From: Chrysochromulina tobinii
Lineage: Eukaryota; Haptophyta; Prymnesiales; Chrysochromulinaceae
NCBI GenBank assembly: GCA_001275005.1
Contig: JWZX01000314.1
Coordinates: 1 to 16,245 of the forward strand
DNA: 16,245 nt
Reading direction: 5' to 3'
Both the position numbers and the translations under genes were made by a program. The notes below the pieces were generated by a model that worked only from the letters and a program-made list of their open reading frames with translations, was not told the DNA's origin and made no database searches. Below are positions 6,643 to 14,058 of the stretch, one piece after another. Positions within the stretch are counted from its first letter, which is position 1, and every line of letters starts with the position of its first letter.

Positions 6643-9600
6643 ATGGCGACCACTGCCGGCGACCTTTGCATGTATGACCGAGCGTACAAGAACGACCGCC
6701 ACCTCGCCGGCGACCGCAACGCGGCGCGTGAGCGCGCGCGCTGTTGTCACACCACTGGCGTCGTGTGCCCTCTCGCTGGCACGACGACGGAGCTAACGCT
6801 GCACATCCCCGTGTACCATGGCCGGCCTCCGTTGCCGCATCGCCCGCCTGTGGTGCGCGTGCGCGTGCTGCACGGCGGCGACAGCACGTCGGCGCCCGAG
6901 TTCGACGAGTCACAAAACATGATCCGTACGGTCCCGACCATGCGCCTGCACTACGGACCGATTCAGCGTGCGGGCCCCTTTCTGCTCGCAATCGAGGTGG
7001 ACGGAGCGCACGTCATGGGTTCGCCGTTTTCGCTGCACTGTCGACCTGGCGCGGCCGTCGCCAACAAATCCTCCTTTGACGCGGTGGCGTACACCGTGCG
7101 CGCGGGCGAGCCGGCGCATCTGATGTTCACCTGCCGTGACAGTTTTGGAAACCGGTGCGACGAAGGCGGCGCGCTTGTGACGGTGCACAATGCGAGCCCG
7201 GAGGACGATCCGGACGCTCTGGGTGCGCCGGCGCCGCCCGACACGCCCACCCTCGGCCCCCAGGAGGGGGCCCTTCATGTCCTCGATCGTGGCGACGGCT
7301 CGTACGCAGCCGTCGTTACGCACCGACGCTCAGGCATGCGCTGCTTCCACGGGTGCGTGAATGGCATCGCGGTGGCGCGGCCGGTGCGCCTGCACGTGCA
7401 GCCGGCGCCGCTCCACGCGCCGAACTGCGTGCCGTACGGCGACGCTTTCGAGTGCTTCGTCGCCGCCGGCGTGCCCGCCATCCTCAAGCTACAGGCACGA
7501 GACATGTACGGCAACGTGATCGAGAGCGGTGGACGGAATTGGGAGGCAAAGCTCGAGTACCGCGAGCGCGAGGGCGGGATGTGGTGCGAGGCCGAACGGG
7601 CGCCCAGCGTGCGCGACGGCGCGGGCGCGGGCGAGTACGCGGTGAGCCTGTGTGCGCCGCGTGCCGGCCCAGCGCGCGTGTTGCTCCGGCCGCTCCTTAA
7701 CGGGATCCCTGTGCCGGAGCTCTTTACACTCGCGCTGATGGCGTGTCCGTCGCCCGAGGATCCGGGCTCGTTTCGGCTGGCGGGCGCGGCGCTGCGTGTC
7801 GCCGTCGCAGGTGAGCCTGCCGAGCTGAGGCTGCGCCCTCGCTGATGACCGATGATGACCGCTGATGACCACTGATGACCGCTGATGACCGCTGATTGCA
7901 CTCCTCATCAGGTGAGCCTGCGGAGCTGACGCTGCGCCCTCGCTGATGACCGCTGATGACCGTTGATTGCACTCCTCATCAGGTGAGCCTGCGGAGCTGA
8001 CGCTGCGCCCTCGCTCGTTTGGGAAAGCTCGCACGCTGGCCGCACGCACCTTTGAAGGGTTGCGCGCTTGGCTCAGCATTGGCAGCGCGCCCCATGGCGA
8101 TGGGACGCTCGACACGACGCGCACGACGCCCGACACGACGCGCACGACGGTCCCGTTGCGCATCTCACGCCGCTTGGCTGGCGAGGGCACCGTCCTCGTG
8201 GATGGGGAGGCGGATGAGTTTGGGACGAGATGCGATCTCCTGCCGGATGAGTTTGGGACGAGATGTGATCTCCTGCCGGATGAGTTTGGGAGCTCGTTGC
8301 CAGCGGGCTCGGCGGCGCGTGAGGGCGTCGTCGTGAGCGGCGGCGGTGGCAACGGCGCCTCTGCCGCGAAGGCTGCCTATGCTGCCTGCGCCGCTTTCTC
8401 CGATGTAGCCGTCGGCGGCAGCGTGAGCGGCGGCAAGCACGCGGTACACTCATGGCATGGCAGCTCCGGCGCCGATGACCGCTGATGACCGCTGATGACC
8501 GCTGATGACCACTGATGACCACTGATTGCACTCCTCATCAGGTACACTCATGGCATGGCAGCTCCGGCGCCGATCGGCTCCTCTGCAGCGACGAGGACAC
8601 GTTTGATAGGGAGGAGTGGGCGCTGCACTTCACTTGTACGCAGGCCACACGCAGCGCCGCTGTGCACGTGGAACTCTTTGGAACGCCCATCGGCGGCGCA
8701 CCGTATGCATGCACGGTGCTGCCCGGCACGACGCTCCCCTCGAAGACGACGGTGAGCTACTCGAGCGTCCTAATGACCGCTGATGACCGCTGATGACCGC
8801 TGATGACCGCTGATGACCGTTGATTGCACTCCTCATCAGGTGAGCTACTCGAGCGCCCACGTGCGCACGGGCCAGCCGCTTCGGGTCTTCATCCAGGCGA
8901 GAGACCGGCATGGTAACGCCCGATGGAGCGGGGGCGACACCGTGCATGCAATGAGTACCGTTGATTACCGTTGATTACCGTTGATTGCACTCCTCATCAG
9001 GTAACGCCCGATGGAGCGGGGGCGACACGGTGCGTGTGCTGCTGCTTCGCAAAGGGGGGCATTCCCCCGTAACGACCAACGGCGCGGGCGCTCAGCACGG
9101 CGCGGGCGCTGGTGCTGTCAGCCCGCGGATGGGCGACCGTAAGGGTGCCCAGCACGACGCCCTCGCGGACAGGAACGCGAGCACCTCGCCCTCCGCCACC
9201 TCGCCCCCAGCCACCTCGCCCCCCGCTTCGTCGCGCGCTGCTAGTCCGACGTGGATGGCGCGTCGGGCGCAATGCTACGCCGAGCGCATCTCCGAGGCGA
9301 CAGAACGCGACGCACAGACCATCTTTGCCCTCAGTACTTCGACCGCGGCCACGGGAGAGTTGGCGGCGCTGGCGGCGGCGACCAGCGCGGCGGCCAGCGC
9401 GGCGGCGGCCGAGGCTGCAGACGAGCGTGCGGCCATTGTGGCCGCCGAACGTGAGCTCTCCAAGCGCTGATGACCGCTGATGACCGCTGATGACCGCTGA
9501 TGACCGCTGATGACCGCTGATGACCGCTGATGACCGCTGATGACCGCTGATGACCGCTGATTGCACTCATCATCAGGTGAGCTCTCCATCTTCCCAGGCG

Positions 9601-12600
9601 ACCGCGCCGCGCAGGATCTCCTGATCAAGGCTGCCACCAAGCGCCTCGCAGACATCGTGCCCAGCCCGGCGCCACCCTCGACGGACGAGTTGCGAAACAA
9701 GGCAGGCAGTCCGAGGTCCCGTTCGTCCGTTGGCTCGTCATGGGTGCCGCCCGTGCAGAGCTTTGCACGGGCGCTGCCGGCCTGCCTGCCACGACCCGCC
9801 GCAGCAGCAGGAGATCGTATCTCGGCAGGAGATCGTATCTCGCGACCACTCTCGCCCGCAGCGACAGCAGCGGTCATTGCGTCCGCCATTTCGATGGCTG
9901 CGGCGGGGGGCGGCGGCACTGCAGGGACCGAGGGACAAGATGAGCGCCAAGATGAGCGCTCCTTGGTCGAGGAAATGAGCATGACCGACCGGAGTATCGA
10001 GTTACTTGAGCGACGTGGCGCTTCGACCTCGGGGTGCGAGGTCATCGACCACAACGACGGCACTTACACTTGCAATGCGGTGGTACTCGCCACCGGCCGC
10101 TTCACTCTCCACGTCTTCCTCAACGAGCGGCCCGCAGCGCGCCCTTGGCCCTTCACAGTGCGCCCGGGCATGCCAGATGCGGCCACGTCGGAGCTCAAGG
10201 TGTGATGGCCCCTGATGGCCCCTGATGACCCCTGATGGCCCCTGATGACCCCTGATGGCCCCTGATGGCCCCTGATGGCCTCTGATTGCGACCGTCATTG
10301 AGATGCGGCCACGTCGGAGCTCAAGATCTGTCAAACGCTCGGCACTGTCGGCCGATGGATGCCGCATGCAAGTGCTCACCACGGCGCGCGTCCTACTCAC
10401 AGGTCGGTCAAACGCTCGGCACTATCGGCCGATGGATGCCGCTCTGGGTGCTCGCTCGTGACGCGCATGGCAACCTGACGAACGGCGCAGGGCGTGAGCT
10501 GCCGGGGGTGGGGGACGGCGGCGATCACGGCGGCGATGGCGGCGACGGCGGCGATGGCGGCATCGAGGTACACGTCATCGGCGGGGAGGGGCGCGCGATG
10601 CAGGTGCACCGGATCGCCGAGGGTCGTTACGAGTCTGCAGTGGTAGCTATGAACGCATGTCTCCTCAGGTGAGGCCCACTGATGACTACTGATGACCACT
10701 GATGACCGCTGATGACCGCTGGTGGCCATGAACGCATGTCTCCTCAGGGTGGCGGTGACCATCGGCGGTGTGAACCTGGCTGGCTCCCCGTTCGAGATTC
10801 ATGTGAATGCCGGCAAGACCTCCGCGTGTGCTTCACACGCCGAGGGCAGCGGCTGGCAACGGCGCGTCCTCGTGGGCGACCCGCTCGAGTTCACCATCCA
10901 CGCATACGACGCGCAGGGCAACCCGCAGAACCAGCCCACGGACCAATTTGTCGTGACTCTTACCGCGCGCTCGCGCGACGGCTACTCCATCCAGCTCCGC
11001 CCGACCTACCTAGGCAGTGGGGCCACACTCGTCAAGTATGAGGTGTGAAGGGCGGTGTGAAGGGCGCTCCGATCACCCCTTCGCCCCCTGCCCACTCTCG
11101 TTCACACCACGCCATCCGCCATACCGTCGCCCATCCCCTTCACAGGTGCTCCAGCCAGGCTCCTATGTCCTCTCAGTCACCCTCAAAGGCTACCACATCA
11201 AGGAGAGCCCGTTCAACATCGTCGCCGGATCCGGCTTCTTCTCCGACGTCCTCGCTGGGCTCCCCGCCCCCCCTCCCCCCTGGATCCCCACAGGGGAGGG
11301 GTACGCTTCCCCCCGTCCGACGTGCACGGGCGCCCTAAGTGGCACCCGTGCCACCGCCGCCCCCGCCCCCCCGCGCCTTTCGCGTAACCTCGCGACACCA
11401 GCAGTCCCGTTCGCTCGGGACGGCGCGCCGTCGCCACGCCCTGCTTCCCCACGCCCTGCACCTCCACGCCCTGCCCCGGCACGTCCGGACTCGCCACGCC
11501 CAGCCTCGCCACGCCCTGCCTTAGACGCCTCCAGCTCCTCGCCGCGCTCGCCCGACCGCGTGCTGCAGCTCGCCTCAGCGCAGCTCGAGGCGATCCGCCG
11601 GCGCGCGGCACTCAACGGCCTTGGCATGCCGCCGCCCGTCGAGGCGCTCGTCGAGGCGCTCGACGCAGCGCTCGGCCCGGCGCCACTCGACCGGCCTACC
11701 GGTAACGGTCCGCAAAGGCCTGGCGCAACGGCCGTACCCTCGCCCTTGCGACAGTTTGAGGCCTCGGTGGCCGCGGCGGGTGCGCAGATGTCCCTCGCTG
11801 ATGACCGCTGATGACCGCTGATGACCGCTGATGACCGCTGATGACCACTGATGACCGCTGATGACTGCTGATGACCGTTGATTGCACTCCTCATCAGGTG
11901 CGCAGATGTCCCTCGCTCGTGATCAATCTCGCGTGGCGAGCTCGGTGCTGCCTTCCGCGCGCAGTGCCTCTTTCGGGTCGATCGATCGGGCCTCGGCGAT
12001 ATTACTGCTTCGAGACATTAAGATGCCGCCACGCCTTGCAGCAAGTCCCTCGTTTGGATCGCTCTCGGTGGGTGGGCTCAACCCATACCGGCGCTGCATG
12101 CAAGTGCTCACCACGGCGCCTCGCCTCCCTCCCCACAGGTGGATGGGCTCAACCCGACGCGCAGCTCGGTCCGGATGGATGGACACGCGTGGTGCGCGGA
12201 GCTACAGAGCTCCCGCGCGGAGCTACAGAGCTCCCGCGCGGAGCTACAGAGCTCCCGCGCGGAGCTACAGAGCTCCCGCGCGGAGCTACAGAGCGACCGG
12301 AGCCGCCGAGAGCCCGCGCGATGCCCGACACGGCGCGGCGAGCCTTACGGCGCCGTCAAGGAGGCCAGTCCGGGCGCCGTGTCGGGCGCCACCACGGCCG
12401 CCGGCGTCGTGTCCGCGCACCGGGCGCTCGACACGGCGCTCGACACGATGAAGACCCTCGCTCGCGCCAGGAGCACGGTGGACCCTCGCGCGTCGTCGAG
12501 CGCCGTCGTGAGCGCGGGTGTGCGAGGCAGCGGCGGCGCCGCCACCGGCAGGGGCGGTGGGGGCTTGAAAGCAGGCCGAGGCGATGCGCGCGCGATACCC

Positions 12601-12645
12601 CGCCCTGCTTGGGGCGTTGGCTACTCTGGAGGCCGCGCGCAGTAG
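6643..12645 (+). CDS. Filamin/ABP280-repeat protein, 11 exons
   Basis: Exons: 6643-7810, 7983-8443, 8542-8751, 8840-8912, 9001-9450, 9577-10199, 10403-10668, 10748-11042, 11146-11779, 11898-12067 and 12139-12645. They sum to 4857 nt (1618 residues) with phases consistent throughout. About six or seven immunoglobulin-like filamin repeats are visible from signatures such as AGPFLLAIEVDGAHVMGSPF, DRGDGSYAAVV, ARDMYGNVI, ARDAHGNLTNGAG, VTIGGVNLAGSPFEIHV and LKGYHIKESPFNIVAG. No calponin-homology actin-binding domain, signal peptide or membrane segment is seen, so a cytoplasmic scaffold role is inference. Between repeats are Ala/Ser/Pro-rich linkers and short tandem repeats, and the last third is low complexity with no recognised domain. 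Almost all introns are duplicated-target insertions (entered separately). The start is the first in-frame ATG of the open frame; an upstream exon cannot be excluded. Confidence 0.82.
7811..7982 (+). mobile_element. Family 1 intron, two tandem insertions (172 bp)
   Basis: A 33-nt exon segment starting GTGAGCCTGC occurs three times (7811-7843, 7912-7944, 7983-8015). The insertions between them are 68 bp (7844-7911) and 38 bp (7945-7982). Each is made of GATGACCGCT-type decamers and ends GATTGCACTCCTCATCAG. The first exon copy differs from the others by two bases. Splicing at 7811/7982 (phase 1) restores AGEPAELTLRPRSFGK. The internal junction 7911|7912 is a perfect AG|GT, a zero-length exon. 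Confidence 0.9.
8111..8152 (+). repeat. 21-bp in-frame tandem repeat (DTTRTTP)
   Basis: Two units begin GACACGACGCGCACGACG at 8111 and 8132, encoding DTTRTTP and DTTRTTV in a linker of the filamin-like protein. Confidence 0.9.
8213..8290 (+). repeat. 33-bp in-frame tandem repeat (DEFGTRCDLLP)
   Basis: Units at 8213-8245 and 8246-8278, plus a partial third, encode DEFGTRCDLLP. The unit length equals that of the two repeats in paralog A and of the exon duplication at the neighbouring intron. Confidence 0.95.
8444..8541 (+). mobile_element. Family 1 intron (98 bp, phase 0)
   Basis: A 30-nt exon duplication starting GTACACTCATGG (8444-8473 and 8542-8571; 33 nt if the shared GAT is counted) flanks a 68-bp insertion. 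The insertion is five decamers plus GATTGCACTCCTCATCAG. Splicing joins GGKHA to VHSWHGSSGADRLLCSDED. Unspliced, the frame stops in the first decamers. Confidence 0.92.
8752..8839 (+). mobile_element. Family 1 intron (88 bp, phase 0)
   Basis: Duplicated exon GTGAGCTACTCGAGCG (8752-8767 and 8840-8855) with decaying identity after 16 nt. The insertion is a decamer array ending in the 18-nt acceptor motif. Splicing gives SKTTVSYSSAHVRTGQPL. The next exon is only 73 nt. Confidence 0.92.
8913..9000 (+). mobile_element. Variant family 1 intron (88 bp, phase 1) with GCATGCAA start
   Basis: About 33 nt of exon starting GTAACGCCCGATGG is duplicated (8913-8945 and 9001-9033, one mismatch). The insertion contains TTGATTACCG units instead of CTGATGACCG and ends in the standard 18-nt acceptor motif. 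It begins GCATGCAA (8944-8951), otherwise the start of family 2, so it looks like a hybrid. Splicing restores RHGNARWSGGDTVRVLLL. Confidence 0.9.
9451..9576 (+). mobile_element. Family 1 intron with the longest perfect decamer run (126 bp, phase 1)
   Basis: Exon duplication is only 12 nt (GTGAGCTCTCCA at 9451-9462 and 9577-9588). Nine perfect decamer copies (9471-9560) precede a slightly altered acceptor motif, GATTGCACTCATCATCAG. Splicing joins AAER to ELSIFPGDRAAQ. Confidence 0.92.
9807..9842 (+). repeat. 18-bp in-frame tandem repeat (AGDRIS)
   Basis: GCAGGAGATCGTATCTCG occurs twice without a gap (9807-9824 and 9825-9842), encoding AGDRIS twice. Nearby, CAAGATGAGCGC is also doubled (9936-9959; QDERQDER). 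Confidence 0.93.
10200..10402 (+). mobile_element. Composite intron: family 1 variant nested beside family 2 (203 bp, phase 0)
   Basis: Donor AAG|GTGTGA and acceptor CTCACAG|GTC join ATSELK to VGQTLGTIGRWMPLWVLARD. Inside is a GATGGCCCCT array ending GATTGCGACCGTCATTGAG, then a second copy of the upstream exon end (GCGGCCACGTCGGAGCTCAAG without the first base), then about 40 nt matching the downstream exon (10326-10365 versus 10403-10442). A family 2 cassette (GCATGCAAGTGCTCACC, ending ACTCACAG) follows. In the internal copy the donor GTCGGT has become ATCTGT. The order suggests family 2 arrived first and the family 1 variant later. Confidence 0.85.
10669..10747 (+). mobile_element. Mirror-type decamer intron, acceptor from duplicated exon (79 bp, phase 2)
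   Basis: The exon end (28 nt, 10641-10668) is duplicated at 10720-10747 with two mismatches, so the 3' splice site ATGTCTCCTCAG is host sequence. The donor GTGAGG and about five CTGATGACC-type units lie between. The 18-nt family 1 acceptor motif is missing. Splicing restores NACLLRVAVTIGGVNLAG. Confidence 0.85.
11043..11145 (+). other. Ordinary-looking intron (103 bp, phase 0)
   Basis: Donor GAG|GTGTGA and acceptor CCCTTCACAG join LVKYE to VLQPGSYVLSVTLKG. It carries neither cassette and no exon duplication. GGTGTGAA near the donor is exactly complementary to TTCACACC at 11101-11108, so donor and acceptor could be brought together by a short stem. Confidence 0.88.
11780..11897 (+). mobile_element. 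Family 1 intron (118 bp, phase 1)
   Basis: The 20-nt exon segment GTGCGCAGATGTCCCTCGCT is duplicated exactly (11780-11799 and 11898-11917). The 98-bp insertion is eight decamers plus GATTGCACTCCTCATCAG. Splicing joins SVAAAG to AQMSLARDQSRVASS. Confidence 0.92.
12068..12138 (+). mobile_element. Family 2 intron (71 bp, phase 0)
   Basis: 17 nt of exon (12068-12084 and 12139-12155, one mismatch) flank a 54-bp insertion that includes GCATGCAAGTGCTCACC and ends CTCCCTCCCCACAG. Splicing gives SFGSLSVDGLNPTRSSVR. The retained first copy would read VGGLNP instead. Confidence 0.88.
12196..12297 (+). repeat. 21-bp in-frame tandem repeat (AELQSSR)
   Basis: Four full units starting at 12196, 12217, 12238 and 12259 and a partial fifth encode AELQSSR. 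The DNA copies are identical, so the expansion is recent. It lies in the last exon of the filamin-like gene. Confidence 0.95.
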
Positions 12646-13029
12646 GAGGCTCTTGAGGGTACAGGCTGCTACTAACAGCCGAGAAGGCGAACTACAGCCG
12701 CCCCCGCCCGGTGAAAAAGCGTTGAGGGTCGCCGGTGCCGCTTCCTGTAGTACGTATACGTTTTAGCCGATTTAGCTGATTGCTATGCCGTTTTTTTGCG
12801 CGGCAGGTCGGGGTTCGGTTCGGGATCGCGCACCACGTTACGGTCCGGTCGGCGGGGGCCCAGCCCGGCCGCCGCCGCGCGCCGTTTTTACGCGGTGCAC
12901 GCCCGGGTCTCGGGTCTGTGCACGGTGGGGGCGCGGCGCCCGCGGAAACAACTAAGTTTTCTTTCTCTCGCTCTAGAAGCGTCTAATCATGTGACACCGA
13001 ACGTACTTGGGGCGCCGTGACAGGCGCGC
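12646..13029. other. Intergenic region between convergent genes
   Basis: It separates the stop codons of the filamin-like gene and the tafazzin-like gene, so it should hold two 3' UTRs. I see GC-rich unique sequence with short AT-rich patches (around 12750-12795 and 12950-12990), no recognised gene and no insertion cassette of either family. Confidence 0.5.
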
Positions 13030-13968
13030 TCAGCGCCCGGTTCCCGCGGCCAGCGTGCCCTCACCAGGTTGCCAAACCTTGGGCTGATCGTGGTCGAAGC
13101 TGCCGCCCTCCTTCAACGCAAACGCCTGCTTGCCTAGCCGCCGGTGGAGCTCTTCACGGAGCTTGCGCACCTCCTCCTCAAGCGTGTGCGCGATCACCTC
13201 ATACAACAGCTCGGGCCGCCTGTCGAATGGCGGCTCCCCGCGGAGGGCAAGTAGCCGGCTGAGGTCGACGGGTGGACCGAAGATGACATGCACGTCGGTG
13301 CCGAGGTTGGGGCGCGTGAAGATCGTCTTGGCAGTGGGCGTGGTGGGCTGGATCGTGCTCGTGCCCTCGTGGTAGAATGGGAGCACCTGCAGCTCCTCGC
13401 CCTCGCCCACGCTCGCCGCGAGTCGGCCCACGCCCCGACGGAACGGGTGGATGCGACCGTCCTGACGGATCTTGCCCTCGGGAAAGTAGTGCACCCAGGC
13501 GCCCTCGCGCAGCTTGGCGATGATGCCCTCGAGCTCTGGCTGCCACACGCCGCCGTGCCGCTGGATGGGCAGCACCTTGGCGCAATCGGCTAACCGGCTC
13601 AGCATCGACCCAGGCCGAAAGCACACATCTGACGCGCACACGCCCCAGCGCATCTCGCTCGAGCCATCGGCCAGGACCCAATAGGGCACAATCGCAGACA
13701 ACAAGTGCGGATCGTCTATCGTCGCGATGTGGTTGCTCACCGAGAGCAGCGCCGTGCCCTTTGGGCGTGCAAGCGCACAGTCCAGGTGGTGAGATTCATG
13801 CATGGTGAAATTGTTCAAGCCTCGCAAGAAGATGCGGGCCAGCGTGCCAACGACGCCTATGGCGACGCGCTGCTGAGTGTCATCGTCGCCGTACCGCGCG
13901 ACACCGTACGCACCGGCGCCGGCGGCCACGCTCGCGCCAGCGAGACCACGTAAGCTCGCGCGCATCAT
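13030..13968 (-). CDS. TAZ: Tafazzin-like phospholipid acyltransferase
   Basis: A single exon of 312 residues. The PlsC/LPLAT catalytic motif H-x4-D is NHIATID (H80, D85) within SVSNHIATIDDPHL, the form characteristic of tafazzins. The second conserved block is WVHYFPEGKIRQDG (FPEGK at 162-166), followed by GVGRLAA. Known tafazzins remodel cardiolipin by acyl transfer on mitochondrial membranes. Length is close to the family (about 260-380). The N-terminus RASLRGLAGASVAAGAGAYGVARYG is Arg/Ala-rich and could be a mitochondrial targeting or membrane-associated segment. I chose the first of two adjacent ATGs (13968). The open frame runs 42 codons further upstream (to 14094) but that part overlaps the start of the divergent gene and looks non-coding. 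No introns, in contrast to both neighbours. Confidence 0.9.
   Translation of the reverse strand: MMRASLRGLAGASVAAGAGAYGVARYGDDDTQQRVAIGVVGTLARIFLRGLNNFTMHESHHLDCALARPKGTALLSVSNHIATIDDPHLLSAIVPYWVLADGSSEMRWGVCASDVCFRPGSMLSRLADCAKVLPIQRHGGVWQPELEGIIAKLREGAWVHYFPEGKIRQDGRIHPFRRGVGRLAASVGEGEELQVLPFYHEGTSTIQPTTPTAKTIFTRPNLGTDVHVIFGPPVDLSRLLALRGEPPFDRRPELLYEVIAHTLEEEVRKLREELHRRLGKQAFALKEGGSFDHDQPKVWQPGEGTLAAGTGR
13875..13907 (-). repeat. Inverted copy of a segment in the divergent gene's N-terminus
   Basis: On the minus strand this reads ACGGTGTCGCGCGGTACGGC followed by GACGATGACACTC. The same 20 nt, then 13 nt with 10 matches, occur on the + strand at 14180-14212. Both encode GVARYG-[DN]-D-[DE]-T near the N-termini of the divergent tafazzin and glycosyltransferase genes. 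Confidence 0.85.
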
Positions 13969-14058
13969 GTTGAATCGAAAAGCACGTCGCCTCGCACAGC
14001 GCAAGTGTGAAGATTGATTGAGTCGAGTTTGAGACAGAAGTTTTGCGGGCCAGCTCAA
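13969..14058. promoter_or_regulatory. Short divergent promoter region
   Basis: Only 90 bp separate the chosen starts of the tafazzin-like and glycosyltransferase genes, so a bidirectional promoter is likely. It is locally AT-richer (AGATTGATTGAGTCGAG). No core motif is evident; the call depends on both start choices being right. Confidence 0.45.

Noticed and set aside
7844-7911. C/D-box snoRNA within the introns (TGATGA and CTGA motifs)
   Set aside because: TGATGA and CTGA are both part of every decamer by necessity. They overlap rather than flank a guide region, C lacks the preceding purine, and there is no terminal stem or guide sequence.
7489-8352. Minus-strand frame of 287 residues with a tandem HLVPNSSGRRS repeat
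   Set aside because: It is the antisense of the DEFGTRCDLLP repeat and of a decamer intron, so the repeat and length are by-products.
9331-9573. Antisense frames with repeats like SAVISGHQRS over the decamer arrays, also at 7275-7901, 7724-7972, 8997-9566 and 11190-11894
   Set aside because: They are the reverse reading of CTGATGACCG arrays: three 10-bp units give a 10-residue repeat in every frame. They cross exon-intron borders of a well supported gene and have no independent support.
9463-9576. Decamer array as a CRISPR array
   Set aside because: The repeats are 10 bp, directly adjacent and without spacers, lie inside a eukaryotic gene and end at a splice acceptor.
14014-14058. Upstream start (TTG at 14014) for the glycosyltransferase
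   Set aside because: A non-ATG start is unlikely in a nuclear gene, and the ATG at 14059 begins directly with a plausible signal or anchor segment.
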